Shown one piece after another: positions 39,160 through 49,654 of a stretch of 64,000 bases of DNA. Each line of letters opens with the position of its first letter. The stretch's first letter is position 1. The stretch is taken from assembly GCF_000210295.1 (NCBI RefSeq), contig NC_026737.1:1054001-1118000 (forward strand), given 5' to 3'. The notes below the pieces were generated by a model. That model did not search any database. It saw nothing but the letters and a program-made list of their open reading frames with translations, and had not been told where the DNA came from. The translations under genes were made by a program, and so were the position numbers. The DNA is from Trypanosoma brucei gambiense DAL972 (taxonomy: Eukaryota; Euglenozoa; Kinetoplastea; Trypanosomatida; Trypanosomatidae).

Positions 39160-41031
39160 TTAGTACCTCCTACACGGCCTTTTTCGCACACTTGAAGTGA
39201 TTCCTTCTTGGGGTGCAGCTGGTTTAAGCGCGCCGCTTCCATCCCATTGGACCGAACCAAAAGAATTAGATGTCGTGGTGGCTGAGCCGAAGGCGGTGGT
39301 GGGAGCCAAGGCACCAACGGGGAATGAAGCATTGTTTCCGAACGCGGTCGGTTCCGATAGGGTGGCAAACGGACTTGCTTTAGGCAAGGGGTCCCTCGTT
39401 ACCTCTGGCCCAGTCGAAACTGAGGTTTGCGCCGCTGAAGAAGAAGGGAATGAGAAGCATCCCCCGGGTCCCGGGGCACTCGCCGCTGCTGCGTTATTCC
39501 CATTTGTCGTATTTTCCACTGGCTTGGGTGCGTTTCCAAAGCTAAAACTCGACGTGGAAGATTCAGTGGCGCCTGCACCACCAAATGAAAACCCGCCGCT
39601 TGGTGCCTGCGGTTGTGTTGCTGTTGCCCCTTCGGTGGACACGGCTGCACCAAAGGGAGTGGATGCATTTGGGCCGAAAGGTTTCGCTGTGCTTATGGAA
39701 CCGAACGAAAACCTGTTTGCTGATGCTGGTGTTGTTTCTGATCCACCAGTGGGTGTGGCAGAGGCGGGAGCTGCAGGGATGCTGAAGGGTTTGGGTGGCT
39801 CGCTCGTGGCAGCTGTAGCACTGTTCAACCCGCCGAACGAATATGTATCAGCTGACTTCGGTGTTGTTGCTGTTCCTTCAGTTGGTCCCCCAGCAGGCTT
39901 CGCGGTGCCAAACGGCGACGATGTTTTGTCTTCATGGGTTGCAGTCACAGCCACGGAACCAAACGAAAATGTGCCACTTGATTTTGGAGGCGCTGCTGAT
40001 CCCTCAGTGGATATCAATGTGCCAAATGTGGCAGATGACTTGTTGGTGGATACCGCGTTTATACCTGTGCTACTGGACGAAACCGTTCCCGTCAACACTG
40101 GAGCTACTGGCGGTTCCGCAGCTGGTGAGGTAAACGGAGCGACCCCAGAGGAGGTCGGCTGTCTGTTGGCAGAGCCCGCGCTTAGATTTGCGGGAGCCTG
40201 TGGAATACGGGGCTGGTGTTTGATGTCATCCAGCAGCTTTTCGAGCACAGCAACGGCAGTGGAGTTCTGTGTGGTCTCTTTGCGCAGGGTAAGTAGTTCA
40301 CTTTGGAGGCACTCGACCACCCTTCGCATTCCATTGAGGGAGCTCACTGACTGCTCTACAGATGTATTTCGGCCCTCCAAAAGTTGTACATGTTTGGATA
40401 ACTGGGCCACCTCCACACGCAGGTCAGTGATCGCCTGATCGGCATGCTGCTTTGACCGCTCAATCTCTTCCCGGCTGCGCCTTAGCTCATCACGTGCCTC
40501 CTCTATACTCCTGTTAAGTTTCTCATACTGCTCCTGCAAACGCACCAGGTCGGCCGACATGCTGGCGAAACTGGCACTTTCCCTATTTCCCGCGGTACTC
40601 GCCGCCGTGATCGGTTCTTTTCGGGGCAGTTTCGCATGCCTGTAGGCATCTAAAGACTCGCTATGTATTGCCCGTTCTCCAAAATCACTTATGGGCCGCA
40701 CGGGACCTTGATGGGATTCATCATATGGATTTACCACATCGCAATGGTGAGAACCCGGTGTCGCTCCAGCGAAACCCACAGTATTTTCTCCTATAGAGTT
40801 GTTGTGACACCGACTGTACCATGAGCTTTCGCGCCCACGTTTTCCACCCACCGTCAGAGCTGCAGCTTGAGGTCCGGGTGCTCTCGCTTGTGCGACCGAC
40901 GTAGATAGCTGAGTTGGCGTGTCGCTCAGCGTAATATCCTCAACAGATACATTTGGTGTAAAAATACGCGGGACAGCAATGGAATGCTCTGGTGTTATAA
41001 AATAATTCGACACGATGGTCTTCCGGTGCAT
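39160..41031 (-). CDS. FG-repeat nucleoporin
   Basis: 623 residues in three parts. Residues 1-150 are unstructured. About 160-275 form a coiled coil rich in Glu, Arg and Leu. About 290-610 form a Thr/Ser/Ala/Pro-rich domain with about a dozen FG dipeptides, mostly FSFG, PFG and AFG, spaced 15-40 residues apart. The end is basic (VRKRPCRRY). FG domains line the nuclear pore channel and bind transport receptors; the coiled coil would anchor it in the pore scaffold. Coiled coil before FG domain is the reverse of Nup62 in animals. T. brucei has several FG nucleoporins; I do not claim which one this is. The opposite strand has a 413-codon open frame caused by the biased repeat composition. Confidence 0.88.
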   Translation of the reverse strand: MHRKTIVSNYFITPEHSIAVPRIFTPNVSVEDITLSDTPTQLSTSVAQARAPGPQAAALTVGGKRGRESSWYSRCHNNSIGENTVGFAGATPGSHHCDVVNPYDESHQGPVRPISDFGERAIHSESLDAYRHAKLPRKEPITAASTAGNRESASFASMSADLVRLQEQYEKLNRSIEEARDELRRSREEIERSKQHADQAITDLRVEVAQLSKHVQLLEGRNTSVEQSVSSLNGMRRVVECLQSELLTLRKETTQNSTAVAVLEKLLDDIKHQPRIPQAPANLSAGSANRQPTSSGVAPFTSPAAEPPVAPVLTGTVSSSSTGINAVSTNKSSATFGTLISTEGSAAPPKSSGTFSFGSVAVTATHEDKTSSPFGTAKPAGGPTEGTATTPKSADTYSFGGLNSATAATSEPPKPFSIPAAPASATPTGGSETTPASANRFSFGSISTAKPFGPNASTPFGAAVSTEGATATQPQAPSGGFSFGGAGATESSTSSFSFGNAPKPVENTTNGNNAAAASAPGPGGCFSFPSSSAAQTSVSTGPEVTRDPLPKASPFATLSEPTAFGNNASFPVGALAPTTAFGSATTTSNSFGSVQWDGSGALKPAAPQEGITSSVRKRPCRRY

Positions 41032-41479
41032 AAGTTGGTGTTAAAAAAGAAGTGGCAATATTGGGTAAAGATACCTCTCCCCACTGTCTTGAGAGCGCCA
41101 GAGCTACTGTTATATTTCAATAAAATTTTAAATGAGTAAGGTTTAAAGGGAAGGTGAAGATGGAATGAGAGGTATTGTTGTCCACAACAACGTGCACCAG
41201 TATTGGGAACTTTGTATAAATGAGCGATCTTACCCAACATTTCACCGCAAATAAAAAAAATGGCGAGATAAGTTTCTCTTGACACATGATATCAAATTGA
41301 GGATGTGACGCACCGGACTTACTTACCAATTCCCTTCTCCCAACTTCTTTTCTTCTGCCGCAGAGAACAGCGGAAGTTAAATGTTCGTGAACGACTAGGA
41401 CTGCACACACCCCATCGGTAATTGTGCAAAAGACAACAGCGTTTACACATTCCAGTTTTTTTTTTTTTGCAACGCACAT
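41032..41479. other. Intergenic region between nucleoporin and CutA genes
   Basis: About 450 nt without a gene. It contains the CutA 3' UTR and the nucleoporin splice signals. Confidence 0.5.
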
Positions 41480-41830
41480 TTAGCGGCAACTGCGACCGCT
41501 GTTGTTGTTGCTGCTAGTAGGCATTGTGTTCTCCTCAACCCACTTGAGGTATTCTTCACTTCCAGAGCTTATTGGTACGCTAACAACTTCTGGCGTGCTG
41601 TATGGGTGATTCTTTTTCACGTTGTCAATGACCTCCTGTAGGAGCTCGGTGCGTGTCTTTATCATCATAAGACACTCCTGCTCTTCACACAGTTGACCTT
41701 CCCAACGGTATACGGAGGTGACGCTGGGGACAATATTGACGCATGCAGCTTTGTTGCTGCTAACTAGAATCCGCGAGATTTCGCGCGCGACCTCCGAGGT
41801 TGGTGTCGTCACGTAACACACAGAAAACAT
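41480..41830 (-). CDS. CUTA: CutA1-type divalent-ion tolerance protein
   Basis: 116 residues, the normal size of the CutA family, and almost the entire fold is recognisable. Signature segments are VTTPTSEVAREISRILV near the start, AACVNIVPSVTSVYRWEG, MMIKTRTELL and NHPYSTPEVVSVPI. CutA forms a very stable trimer with a ferredoxin-like fold. It was linked to copper tolerance in bacteria, but its eukaryotic role is unsettled. The short Ser/Asn tail after residue 104 (SSNNNSGRS) is extra. No targeting signal is seen, so a cytosolic location is inferred. Confidence 0.93.
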   Translation of the reverse strand: MFSVCYVTTPTSEVAREISRILVSSNKAACVNIVPSVTSVYRWEGQLCEEQECLMMIKTRTELLQEVIDNVKKNHPYSTPEVVSVPISSGSEEYLKWVEENTMPTSSNNNSGRSCR

Positions 41831-42502
41831 TTATTGAGCTGCCCGCGCCAGCCAAAAACTGGTATTCGTGCAAGTGTTTTTTTCGATACGCTACGCTTTT
41901 ACCTCTTGTCCAATTTTTATGTATTTTCAAACGCTCGCTCAAGGAAATGTTCGAAAAATGGAGGGGATCAATGATAACAAATAATATCAGCAGGAGAGTG
42001 ACGCCAAGCAACGTGGTGAAAACCAGAACGAGAAAGCTTCTATGCGTCGAACGACGAAGGGACAAGGACAGGGATGCCAGTTGAACGATGCATGACATGC
42101 TTGTAGGAGAGCATTCCCACGACCACTGTCAAGCACAGCGGGAGAGCAGGCTCCCGAGTAGTCCACCACCGTTAGCGTGGACAATACGCAGCGCACTCAG
42201 CTATGTTTTTTATCCATGCTACTCGGACCCCCCATCAATAGAGAATTGATTTTCGGAAGCAAAGCACATGGACAAGCTCGAATGTGCCTTTATATCCCAA
42301 GCAGGGTAAATAAATTTGATTCAAACACGTCTTGTTCAATGTCTCGTGCGCACCCTGGAAACCTTCTCCCTTGCCTTACAATGCGTCACTTTCTCTACAG
42401 TGCTTTACTCTGTGATAGGGCGTGGGAGGGGGGGGGAGGGGGATGCAAGGCGTATTTGTTAAGAAAAGCGCCGCAAGTGGAACTCTCCATTTCATCAGCG
42501 CC
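41831..42502. other. Intergenic region between CutA and ALPH2 genes
   Basis: About 670 nt. No gene recognised. A G-rich run lies at 42427-42442. Confidence 0.5.
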
Positions 42503-43255
42503 TCATAGCTTTGCCTCTCTCCTCCAACCCGAGACAGAAACGATGTGACCACCAGGGAACACGGCTGCGGAAAGCCTCCCGCCGTACACGCAGCCGCTAT
42601 CCAATCCTATCGCTAGCGGTCTGTATTGTTCCTGCAAGCCCCGTCGCGAATCATGGCCAAACACCACCGTTTCAGGACCACGCCACAACGAGGCCCACGG
42701 AACACCGCCATCTTTCGTCTCCGGAGTGGCGACAAGGGTTACACCACCCGCCTTCTGTTCCTTCTCAATGAGATTACGTAGGATGGTAACCTCATCGATG
42801 TATTGGCAGTCCAGTGGGCGCTGCGGATGGAGGCCGCCGTGCGTCACAATCACATTATGGGCAGGGATGCGGATGATGTGCGGAAGCTGCGACAAGTAGA
42901 CCTCCACATCAACAGGTACGGTCAGTGCAAATGGGGCTAGAGACGACTTAGTGTCCCTCTCATTCAGAGGACCTTTCTCTCTTATCTTTTTGACAAGTTT
43001 CAGCAGCTTCACATCATGGTTGCCGAACACACTGTGGGCCCCGAGGCGTTTGAGAAGGCGGACCACACCAAAGGAATCTGGTCCTTTGTTCACCAAATCC
43101 CCCACCGCAACTAATGTGTCACTTCCCTGCTTGAAGGAGACCGCGCGGAGGAGGCCCTGCAGCTGTGCCAGACAGCCGTGAATATCCCCCACAACCACAA
43201 GACGACCCGTTAGATTATCTAGCGTTAGCACACTGGCGTAGCGTTGCGCCTTCAT
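42503..43255 (-). CDS. ALPH2: ApaH-like phosphatase ALPH2 with glycosomal targeting signal
   Basis: 250 residues covering the metallophosphoesterase core of the PPP superfamily: GDIHG at 23-27, GDLVNKGP at 52-59, GNHD at 78-81, VTHGG at 137-141 and FGHD at 199-202. These residues bind two metals. The last three residues are AKL, a functional form of the peroxisomal type 1 signal, so import into glycosomes is expected. ApaH in bacteria cleaves diadenosine tetraphosphate and can decap NpN RNA. The T. brucei relative ALPH1 is the mRNA decapping enzyme, but it is larger and cytosolic. This one has no extra domains, so the substrate is open. The name rests on memory of the chromosome 4 map, which puts ALPH2 a few genes before VP1. 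Confidence 0.9.
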   Translation of the reverse strand: MKAQRYASVLTLDNLTGRLVVVGDIHGCLAQLQGLLRAVSFKQGSDTLVAVGDLVNKGPDSFGVVRLLKRLGAHSVFGNHDVKLLKLVKKIREKGPLNERDTKSSLAPFALTVPVDVEVYLSQLPHIIRIPAHNVIVTHGGLHPQRPLDCQYIDEVTILRNLIEKEQKAGGVTLVATPETKDGGVPWASLWRGPETVVFGHDSRRGLQEQYRPLAIGLDSGCVYGGRLSAAVFPGGHIVSVSGWRREAKL

Positions 43256-43688
43256 AGCAATGCAACTAACGCTCCTTTATGGAGCTAGTAAGCGACCGTT
43301 TCTCCTCTTCTGTGGCCTAAAGTTGATCGTGAAGTATCGGGCGTTGTAACGACAGAAGTTTGCCCCAAAACAGCCGAAAATGGATGAAAATCAGATGATG
43401 TGCGAAGCATATTCACCAAGAAGAAATCGACACGAACGAGGGAAATTAATGGTCTTGTTAAGGCCGTTCCAACAGCTCTCAACTGCTCCCTTTTTTCAAA
43501 CTATTTCAGCGGGTTAGGTAATCGCCAGGAAGTTATACGGAACGGAACCAGAACTGTCTAAGTATGGTGCTTTTGACGCCGGGAAGTTGGCAAAAAAAAA
43601 TCTTCCAACGGGGAACGGAACGCCATAAGAAAAGCCCCACTCCACACTGCCCTTTCGCGCTTCCGGGATTATATGAATTGCAGCTGCT
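43256..43688. other. Intergenic region, 3' flank of the CFAP300 gene
   Basis: About 430 nt without a gene. Confidence 0.5.
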
Positions 43689-44786
43689 TCAAAAACTGTG
43701 ATACCACACAACAACTTCTCCTAGCAACGGGTCGATGCAGACATAACAGTAGTTCAAGTTATTTGGAGATGCTCCGTCGTCTCTGTCAAACAGGTGAAGT
43801 CCGGCAACTGCGTGCACGGAGACGACAGTGGACACGACATCTGGTTGCAGTGATTGGTGGGGTGTGTCCTTCATTTCCACAACACGATCGGGTTCATCTG
43901 CCCCATTTGTCGCAGCAGCACCTGCTGCTGCTGCGGTAGGAACGGCGCGAATGGATACAAGAGCCTTGTAGAGCATCCGCGTGGCCTCCAAGTACACCGT
44001 CAACTCATCGTCCCACTGGTTTGTGGTACCGCCACCAGCAACTAGGCGCCAGAGAATATGGTAAAGAAACTCTGCTCGTTCATTCACATCCCCGAACACG
44101 GTGCGAAGTACCGCTAATGAGAGGCCGGCACAAGAGCCAAAAGTGAATGCTCCACTTCCCATGTAGTCATCGTCTTCATCATACTCACAGCCTACAGAGG
44201 CGAATTTATTGTGGGCGAGCAGGAAGAGAGCGCGCAACTCGTCGCACACGACAATATCGTGCGGCAGATAAACGTCGGCGCGCTTGACGATGGGCATACG
44301 GACACCGTCAAACAAGGGTGTTTCAAATTCGCTAACCATAACAGTTCCTTTGGCTTCATCGCCTTTGTCTTCGTCTTCGACGCAGCGCACAATTTCAGCA
44401 TCTATGAGCCGCTTGAACGGTTCTAACGTAGTCCAGCGGCATTGTAACTCGCAGTACTCCACACCACCTCCACTCGACGAGGTTCCTTTGGGTTCACCAC
44501 GCAACTGAAGTTTCTCTCGCACTTCTGGCGCATCGAAGAGGGAGGTCAGAAACTCCTGCAACAAACCCTTATGAAACCCGAAAAAGCGAAAATGGCCGGA
44601 AACGACAGTTCCAACGGTACCACTGTTGGTGCCTGTGGTGTCTCGTTCAAAGCGGAAGGCACTAATTTTTGTGCGGTGTTGAAGTCCCCACCTTCGATAT
44701 GCTTCCTTAAAGAACGGATCGGCCATTAGAGTTTCCAAACGCCGCTTGGAAATGGGCTCAAAAGTAAATACTTCTCGTTGCACCAT
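43689..44786 (-). CDS. CFAP300: CFAP300 (C11orf70) dynein-arm assembly factor homologue
   Basis: 365 residues from the first ATG, at 44786; the frame is open to 44828 but begins there with GTG. Match to the CFAP300 family is seen by eye in four places: the start FTFEPISKRRLETL, the middle CDELRALFL, the helix pair EFLYHILWRLVAGG with YLEATRMLYKALVSI, and the end CYVCIDPLLGEVVVWYH. In animals and algae this protein acts in the cytoplasm and flagellum to assemble or transport axonemal dynein arms. A similar role in the trypanosome flagellum is inferred. An insertion of Ala/Gly near 305-315 and acidic runs near 220-230 are specific to this protein. Confidence 0.85.
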   Translation of the reverse strand: MVQREVFTFEPISKRRLETLMADPFFKEAYRRWGLQHRTKISAFRFERDTTGTNSGTVGTVVSGHFRFFGFHKGLLQEFLTSLFDAPEVREKLQLRGEPKGTSSSGGGVEYCELQCRWTTLEPFKRLIDAEIVRCVEDEDKGDEAKGTVMVSEFETPLFDGVRMPIVKRADVYLPHDIVVCDELRALFLLAHNKFASVGCEYDEDDDYMGSGAFTFGSCAGLSLAVLRTVFGDVNERAEFLYHILWRLVAGGGTTNQWDDELTVYLEATRMLYKALVSIRAVPTAAAAGAAATNGADEPDRVVEMKDTPHQSLQPDVVSTVVSVHAVAGLHLFDRDDGASPNNLNYCYVCIDPLLGEVVVWYHSF

Positions 44787-45254
44787 TTCCGAGTGTCGGC
44801 CAATTTTGACACTGTTGCTACCGTCCACTGCCTTAACTTTCTATTTACCTTATGTACCGAGTAATTCAACACTAGAAAAAAAAACACGAAGGGATGGAGG
44901 GAAAAAAACTGACAGTTGTTTTCAGGGCAAGAAATACTGATTTTTTTCCACTGGACGCATAGGTCCTCGAACTCCATGTTTTCCGACGCTAAGAAAAATG
45001 TTTCAGCTTGTCGTGCGTTATAATTTGCCTCTTCCCACATGTTATACTCGCTCACGCTCACTCAATCAGCTATTAACGGTTCAAGCCGACCCCTTCTCCG
45101 CACTCATTTCAGGTGAAGATGAACGGTAAGTGGTCTTGCAGACACGGCAGAGAGAAAAAGAGAAAAGCGCCCCCCCCCCCTAACCCCTACTTCGCTCTCC
45201 CAAAACAATGCGCAACATTTATTTCGTCCCGCTACGTACAGAACAACAAATGAT
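44787..45254. other. Intergenic region between CFAP300 and p24 genes
   Basis: No gene seen. It includes a C-run near 45169-45180 and A-runs near 44877-44885. Confidence 0.5.
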
Positions 45255-45866
45255 TTATACAAACGACTTGCGCTCCAAGAAGCACTTCAAGAAGTACAAC
45301 TGGAAGATAGTTACGAAGAGCAGCGATATCGCCTGAAAAATGCTCCACAGCATCATCCACTTCTCTGTGGCGTCAACAGTTTCCTTGTGCACATACTGAA
45401 GCGCCTGAAGACGTTCCTGCTTCAACTGCATCCTACGCATGCTCTTAGCCGCGGTCACCACAAGCCGTTCCACAGGGTCCAGCAGCTTTGTTTCATCAGA
45501 CACTGAGTTGTAGTCTACGTGAAAACGGAAGTGGAACGATACTCGTTTTGAGGCCTCATGCGGTCCTGTGTTGTCAAAACAAGCGTGCAGAGCCGTCGCA
45601 CCAACCTTCGCGAGTACTTCATGATCACCGGAGGACGCTCTATCCCACTGCATGAGCTCCGTCCCATTTTGATCATGCAAAGTTGCTTTTATTCCCTTGC
45701 CACCGGTCTCAACAACATAAAACTGAAAGGTGGCACGGGTGTGTGGAGGCACGAAATCCCACAAGCAAAGTTTCTCCCTCTGCCCAACCACCACTACCGC
45801 GGTTTCTACACCGCGGTGAACGCAAAGAAGAGTGAGAATGGCAAGAAGCTGCAGTAGTGCGTACAT
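45255..45866 (-). CDS. p24/Emp24 family cargo receptor
   Basis: 203 residues from the ATG at 45866; the 46 codons upstream start with TTG and lie outside. Order of parts: cleavable signal peptide (MYALLQLLAILTLLC), GOLD domain with the two conserved Cys (LCLWDF and HACFDN), a short coiled coil near 140-165, one membrane helix near 172-192 and a short cytosolic tail LERKSFV. p24 proteins cycle between ER and Golgi and load GPI-anchored cargo into COPII vesicles. This matters in trypanosomes, whose surface coat is GPI-anchored. The tail keeps a Phe near the membrane but lacks a classical dilysine retrieval signal. Confidence 0.92.
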   Translation of the reverse strand: MYALLQLLAILTLLCVHRGVETAVVVVGQREKLCLWDFVPPHTRATFQFYVVETGGKGIKATLHDQNGTELMQWDRASSGDHEVLAKVGATALHACFDNTGPHEASKRVSFHFRFHVDYNSVSDETKLLDPVERLVVTAAKSMRRMQLKQERLQALQYVHKETVDATEKWMMLWSIFQAISLLFVTIFQLYFLKCFLERKSFV

Positions 45867-47087
45867 CTCTTCTTTTGGGTGTGTAAGTACGTGGGTACAC
45901 GAACAATGTATATCACGCTGACGATAGTTGACGGTTGTATCGATATGTCTAATCCCCTTTCTAGTTGCTGCAGTAGAGTTCTTGGACAATTCCTTATTCT
46001 TCAAGCGATTTTTTTTTACGCTTTACTGCAGACCTCGTCCCAGCTTTTTTCCCCTACAACTTCCCTTCGGATGATTCGCTATTGTTCACCCTTTACTTTC
46101 GTACTCTTCTTGATGCTTGTTATCTCTCCCCCTCTTTGGCTGTCTCCGCCGTTCTATTCATTGCAGAAGGGATCCGCGCGCAGTTGGTACGGGAAATATA
46201 TGAGAAGTGATTGAGGAAAGTGTCTAAAACAGAATGCGCGCATACACGCATCTGCGCAATAGCATCAAACGTAGGAACCACAGCCATAAAATGGTTACAG
46301 TAATACTAATAGGGGTAATTTGACGGAACCCTTGTAGATCCCGAGCATACAATGAACGGCGCGCCCGGTAGTAAGGAGGAAGAAAAAAAGAATGAGTGCA
46401 CACACCATCGCAAGCACGCAGATAAAAAAATGTTTTCTCCACTCTCCATCCCTTTTCATTCTTCCAATTCACCACACCACCACCAAGGGCACGTAAGCCA
46501 AATCAAAACGTTCATTTTTCTCACACGGACCCGCCTCTGGGGGAGCGAATGACGAATCAAAGGGGAAATGCCCAGGCCCCCTTCACGCTGAAATAAGGCA
46601 GCTTGCCCTAAAGCACAGCAACCAAACAAATCATAGAAAAGAGGAGAGTGCAGAAAAGGAAATTGAAACGAACCAACAGCTCAGCGCAACTGTGGCCCCC
46701 ACCCAGTTGGCCGTGCAAACAAAGGCCAAGGTGAAAGCGCGCTCAGACTACAGTTAGATGTTGGAGATGTGTGACTTAAGGGAAGAAAAGATGTGCTGTG
46801 CACACTCGTGCACAGATCCTGTGCCATGCCAGGCTTTCCCCACATTATTTCCTCTTCACGCCTCGGTACAGTCGTGTACGCCACACCTTGCGCCAACAAT
46901 TCTGCACAGCAACGACGCGACCTTCACGGTAGTAGATAAAACACCGTAGACGTAATGACCGGCGGTGACAGCGGACGCGGTGCAGCGGTCAGTGATGTGA
47001 TGAATTGTAACAATAAGGAGAAGGCCGCGGCGGACGACACGCAATCAAGCGGGGTAAGGGGTAACTGAGACAATCATGTTGCAGTCT
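45867..47087. other. Intergenic region, 3' flank of the lipase gene
   Basis: About 1.2 kb. No gene recognised. 46680-47040 is somewhat richer in GC than the rest but has no open frame of coding quality. Confidence 0.5.
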
Positions 47088-48020
47088 CTACTGGCAATGT
47101 GCATTAAGAAATTTTAATATGTCACCGAGTACTTCTCTCCAGCGTACTTCCGTCAACACTTCATGACCTAAACCAGGGTACTCAATCAACTGCTTGTCCG
47201 TAGTCGGTACACAACTGAACAGTCTCCTCGACCCACTTACTGGACAAAGGGCGTCCTTCGCGCCATGTACAATTAACAGCGGGTAGGTGGCTCTCTCAAC
47301 ATGTTCCCATACGGATTCCATGGCGTCAAGCATCGTCTTGGCCCACCGAGTGGTAAGCTTCACCTTAAAATAAACAGGGTCTTGTTCCATTAGCTCCACC
47401 ACCTGGCGGTTCGTGCTAGCTAACTTTGGGTCGATGCTGTCCACGCCAAACTTCGGCGCACAGTTTGATAGCACACCAACTAGCCACCGCTTGAAGGGGG
47501 TGGCAATTTTCGGATCGGGTTCCAATGCCGGTCCACTGAGTACAACCCCCGCAAAGCTCGTTGGGTCACGAAGAGAAACGTGTGTGGCTATAAGGCCACC
47601 CATGGAGTGACCCAGCAGGAAGCGCGGCAGTTTTGCATACTCGGGGTAAAGGGAAAACACACGCCTCCTGAAAAGGAAGATGTCATCAACGAAGTCTTCA
47701 AAGTCCACAACGTACAATCGTTCGCCCTCACTGGCGCCTGCGCCCTGATTGTCCATGCAAAAGACGTGATACCCTTCACGAGAGAAGTAACGGCCCACAC
47801 CACCGTAACGAGCGGTGTGCTCACCGAGTCCACTCACGACAAAAAGTACACCGCGTACGTTTGGTACATCCCGCGGCGGTGCCCACTCAGTGAAGTGAAG
47901 CCAAAGTCCCTGTTTGTTTTGCAAATAATGAGGGAATAGTTCCGGGTCTGGTGGTTCGCGGTCTGGCGTGGCATACTTCAAGTCGTGATTGTCGTCGATG
48001 CAGCAGGAACAGCAACCCAT
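47088..48020 (-). CDS. Monoglyceride lipase-like serine hydrolase with N-terminal acylation motif
   Basis: 310 residues from the first ATG, at 48020; the 12 codons upstream start with TTG. The N-terminus is MGCCSCC: Gly2 suits N-myristoylation and the cysteine cluster suits palmitoylation, so attachment to a membrane, possibly of the flagellum, is inferred. The alpha/beta-hydrolase core has the nucleophile in GHSMGG (Ser139), the acid in HGAKDALCPV (Asp256) and the base in PGLGHEVL (His286). Oxyanion region VVSGLGEH is typical of monoglyceride lipases. The family splits monoacylglycerol to fatty acid and glycerol; lysophospholipid or ester substrates are also possible. In T. brucei the gene annotated as monoglyceride lipase lies two before VP1, which agrees with the order here. 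Confidence 0.92.
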   Translation of the reverse strand: MGCCSCCIDDNHDLKYATPDREPPDPELFPHYLQNKQGLWLHFTEWAPPRDVPNVRGVLFVVSGLGEHTARYGGVGRYFSREGYHVFCMDNQGAGASEGERLYVVDFEDFVDDIFLFRRRVFSLYPEYAKLPRFLLGHSMGGLIATHVSLRDPTSFAGVVLSGPALEPDPKIATPFKRWLVGVLSNCAPKFGVDSIDPKLASTNRQVVELMEQDPVYFKVKLTTRWAKTMLDAMESVWEHVERATYPLLIVHGAKDALCPVSGSRRLFSCVPTTDKQLIEYPGLGHEVLTEVRWREVLGDILKFLNAHCQ

Positions 48021-49630
48021 TGCGGTATCTGTAATATGGGAAAAGTACACCTTCAATGGTGATTTTAAATGACTACTTCTTGCCCTTATAGTTACTACTT
48101 CAACAATCCAGGAGGAGTTTTTTTCCTTTTTTTTTTTTCAAGCGATGCCAAAGTGTTAGATGGGTTCCGCCTTAGTAAAGGTTTAACCGATAAATAGTCC
48201 AATGGGCGGGCTGATAGAACTCGTATCGTATACTCCCATAAGGTGCGACAGAACCCATAACAGCATTTACGGGAAATGGTGGAAAAAATAAAAGGTGAAT
48301 GAAAGGGTAAAAACCCGGACGCACGCCCCGTCCTTCATTTGTAGCTATCCCTTCTGATTTTTGGAATCAGATCCCGTCTAGACAGGTGAAGTGTGTTGTC
48401 AAATGCTCACAACATAGGAAACCATTAAACAGATACAGTGCACAATCAAAAACCATCGAATCAATTGGTGTATCGCAAGATATCGCTCTAACACGCACAC
48501 ACAAGACAACAACATCAACAAAACGAATAGTCACCCACACGTTAAAAAACCCTCCTTTTTCTTTTTCTTTTACACCTGCTCTTTAATTGATATTGAAAGA
48601 AACGCAGTGAGGTGGGTCTGACAGAGGGACCACCGCATGCCACTTCGACGACCACAATGTCACGAACTGGAACTCTTTTTTACACCGTTTGAATTAATGC
48701 ACAACCAAAGGCGGTCATGTTTCTCATTGCTTTGACTGCTTAATATCCACTCCGGGAGCCACCACGATGTCGTTTCTTCGGTGGTCCATATGAAGTTTCC
48801 GGTGACTTCTACTTCGTTGGTTGCAACGTGTGACGTAACACGACAACCCGACACAAAATTTTGTTTCTTTCACGTACTGTCAATGTGTCCATTCACAAGA
48901 ACTGATCCTTCTGGACGCACGACAAAGACGTGAAATGAAGATGAAACGAAAAGACAATACTGATGATGTGTCCGTGGAGAAGGTCTCAGCGTATCGAACC
49001 CATAATTATAATGCTGCTTCTGAAGTTGCTTTCGTTGTGTATCTGCTGTCACGCCATGTCACATCCGTGCCTTGTTGAAGTTGCGGTTATATATGCGGGC
49101 TCCATTGTACAGCAATTTACATTTTCCCCCTTTCACTTACAGGTGTGTCTACACAACTTACACTTTGAGTCGGCCGCCTCCGCGGCGGGCGATTCATAAG
49201 GTGGTACAAAACAAAACAACAACAGCAACAGCAACCATGCAGCGCTAGGATAACCATTTGATTCCTCAGGACGTTCCAGCGACACTTGCCCATCTCCGCC
49301 GTGGCCTCCCCGCAAGCTTTACTACTAAAATTCAAGCATTTTCTCTCCAATATCACAAAGTCAAAGTGAGTACGGTTCTGCGGATTTGCGTCTTATTTTT
49401 ACCCCCTTTCCTCCTTCACAAATAACTTCGCCTGTCACGCGCAAGCAAGCATGAAGGACCAACAATTACGTTCACCAACTAACTGCGTCTCAGCATCGCC
49501 TAAAAATGGAACGTTTCGCACACCCTCACAGTATTCAAAAAAGTTCCGACCAGTTTTGAAGGGGACTAGTTGCTGAGGCTCTAACCCGCATCAGAACAAC
49601 CTGTGTTTACCAAGTGCAAGTGATGCAACA

Positions 49631-49654
49631 TATATATATATATATATATATATA
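49631..49654. repeat. (TA)12 microsatellite
   Basis: A pure TA dinucleotide run, about 850 nt downstream of the 550-residue protein gene in transcript sense. Confidence 0.9.

Noticed and set aside
39197..40438. 413-codon open frame on the plus strand
   Set aside because: It is the mirror of the FG-repeat gene. Biased Ser/Thr/Ala/Gly codons on the minus strand leave no stops on the other strand.
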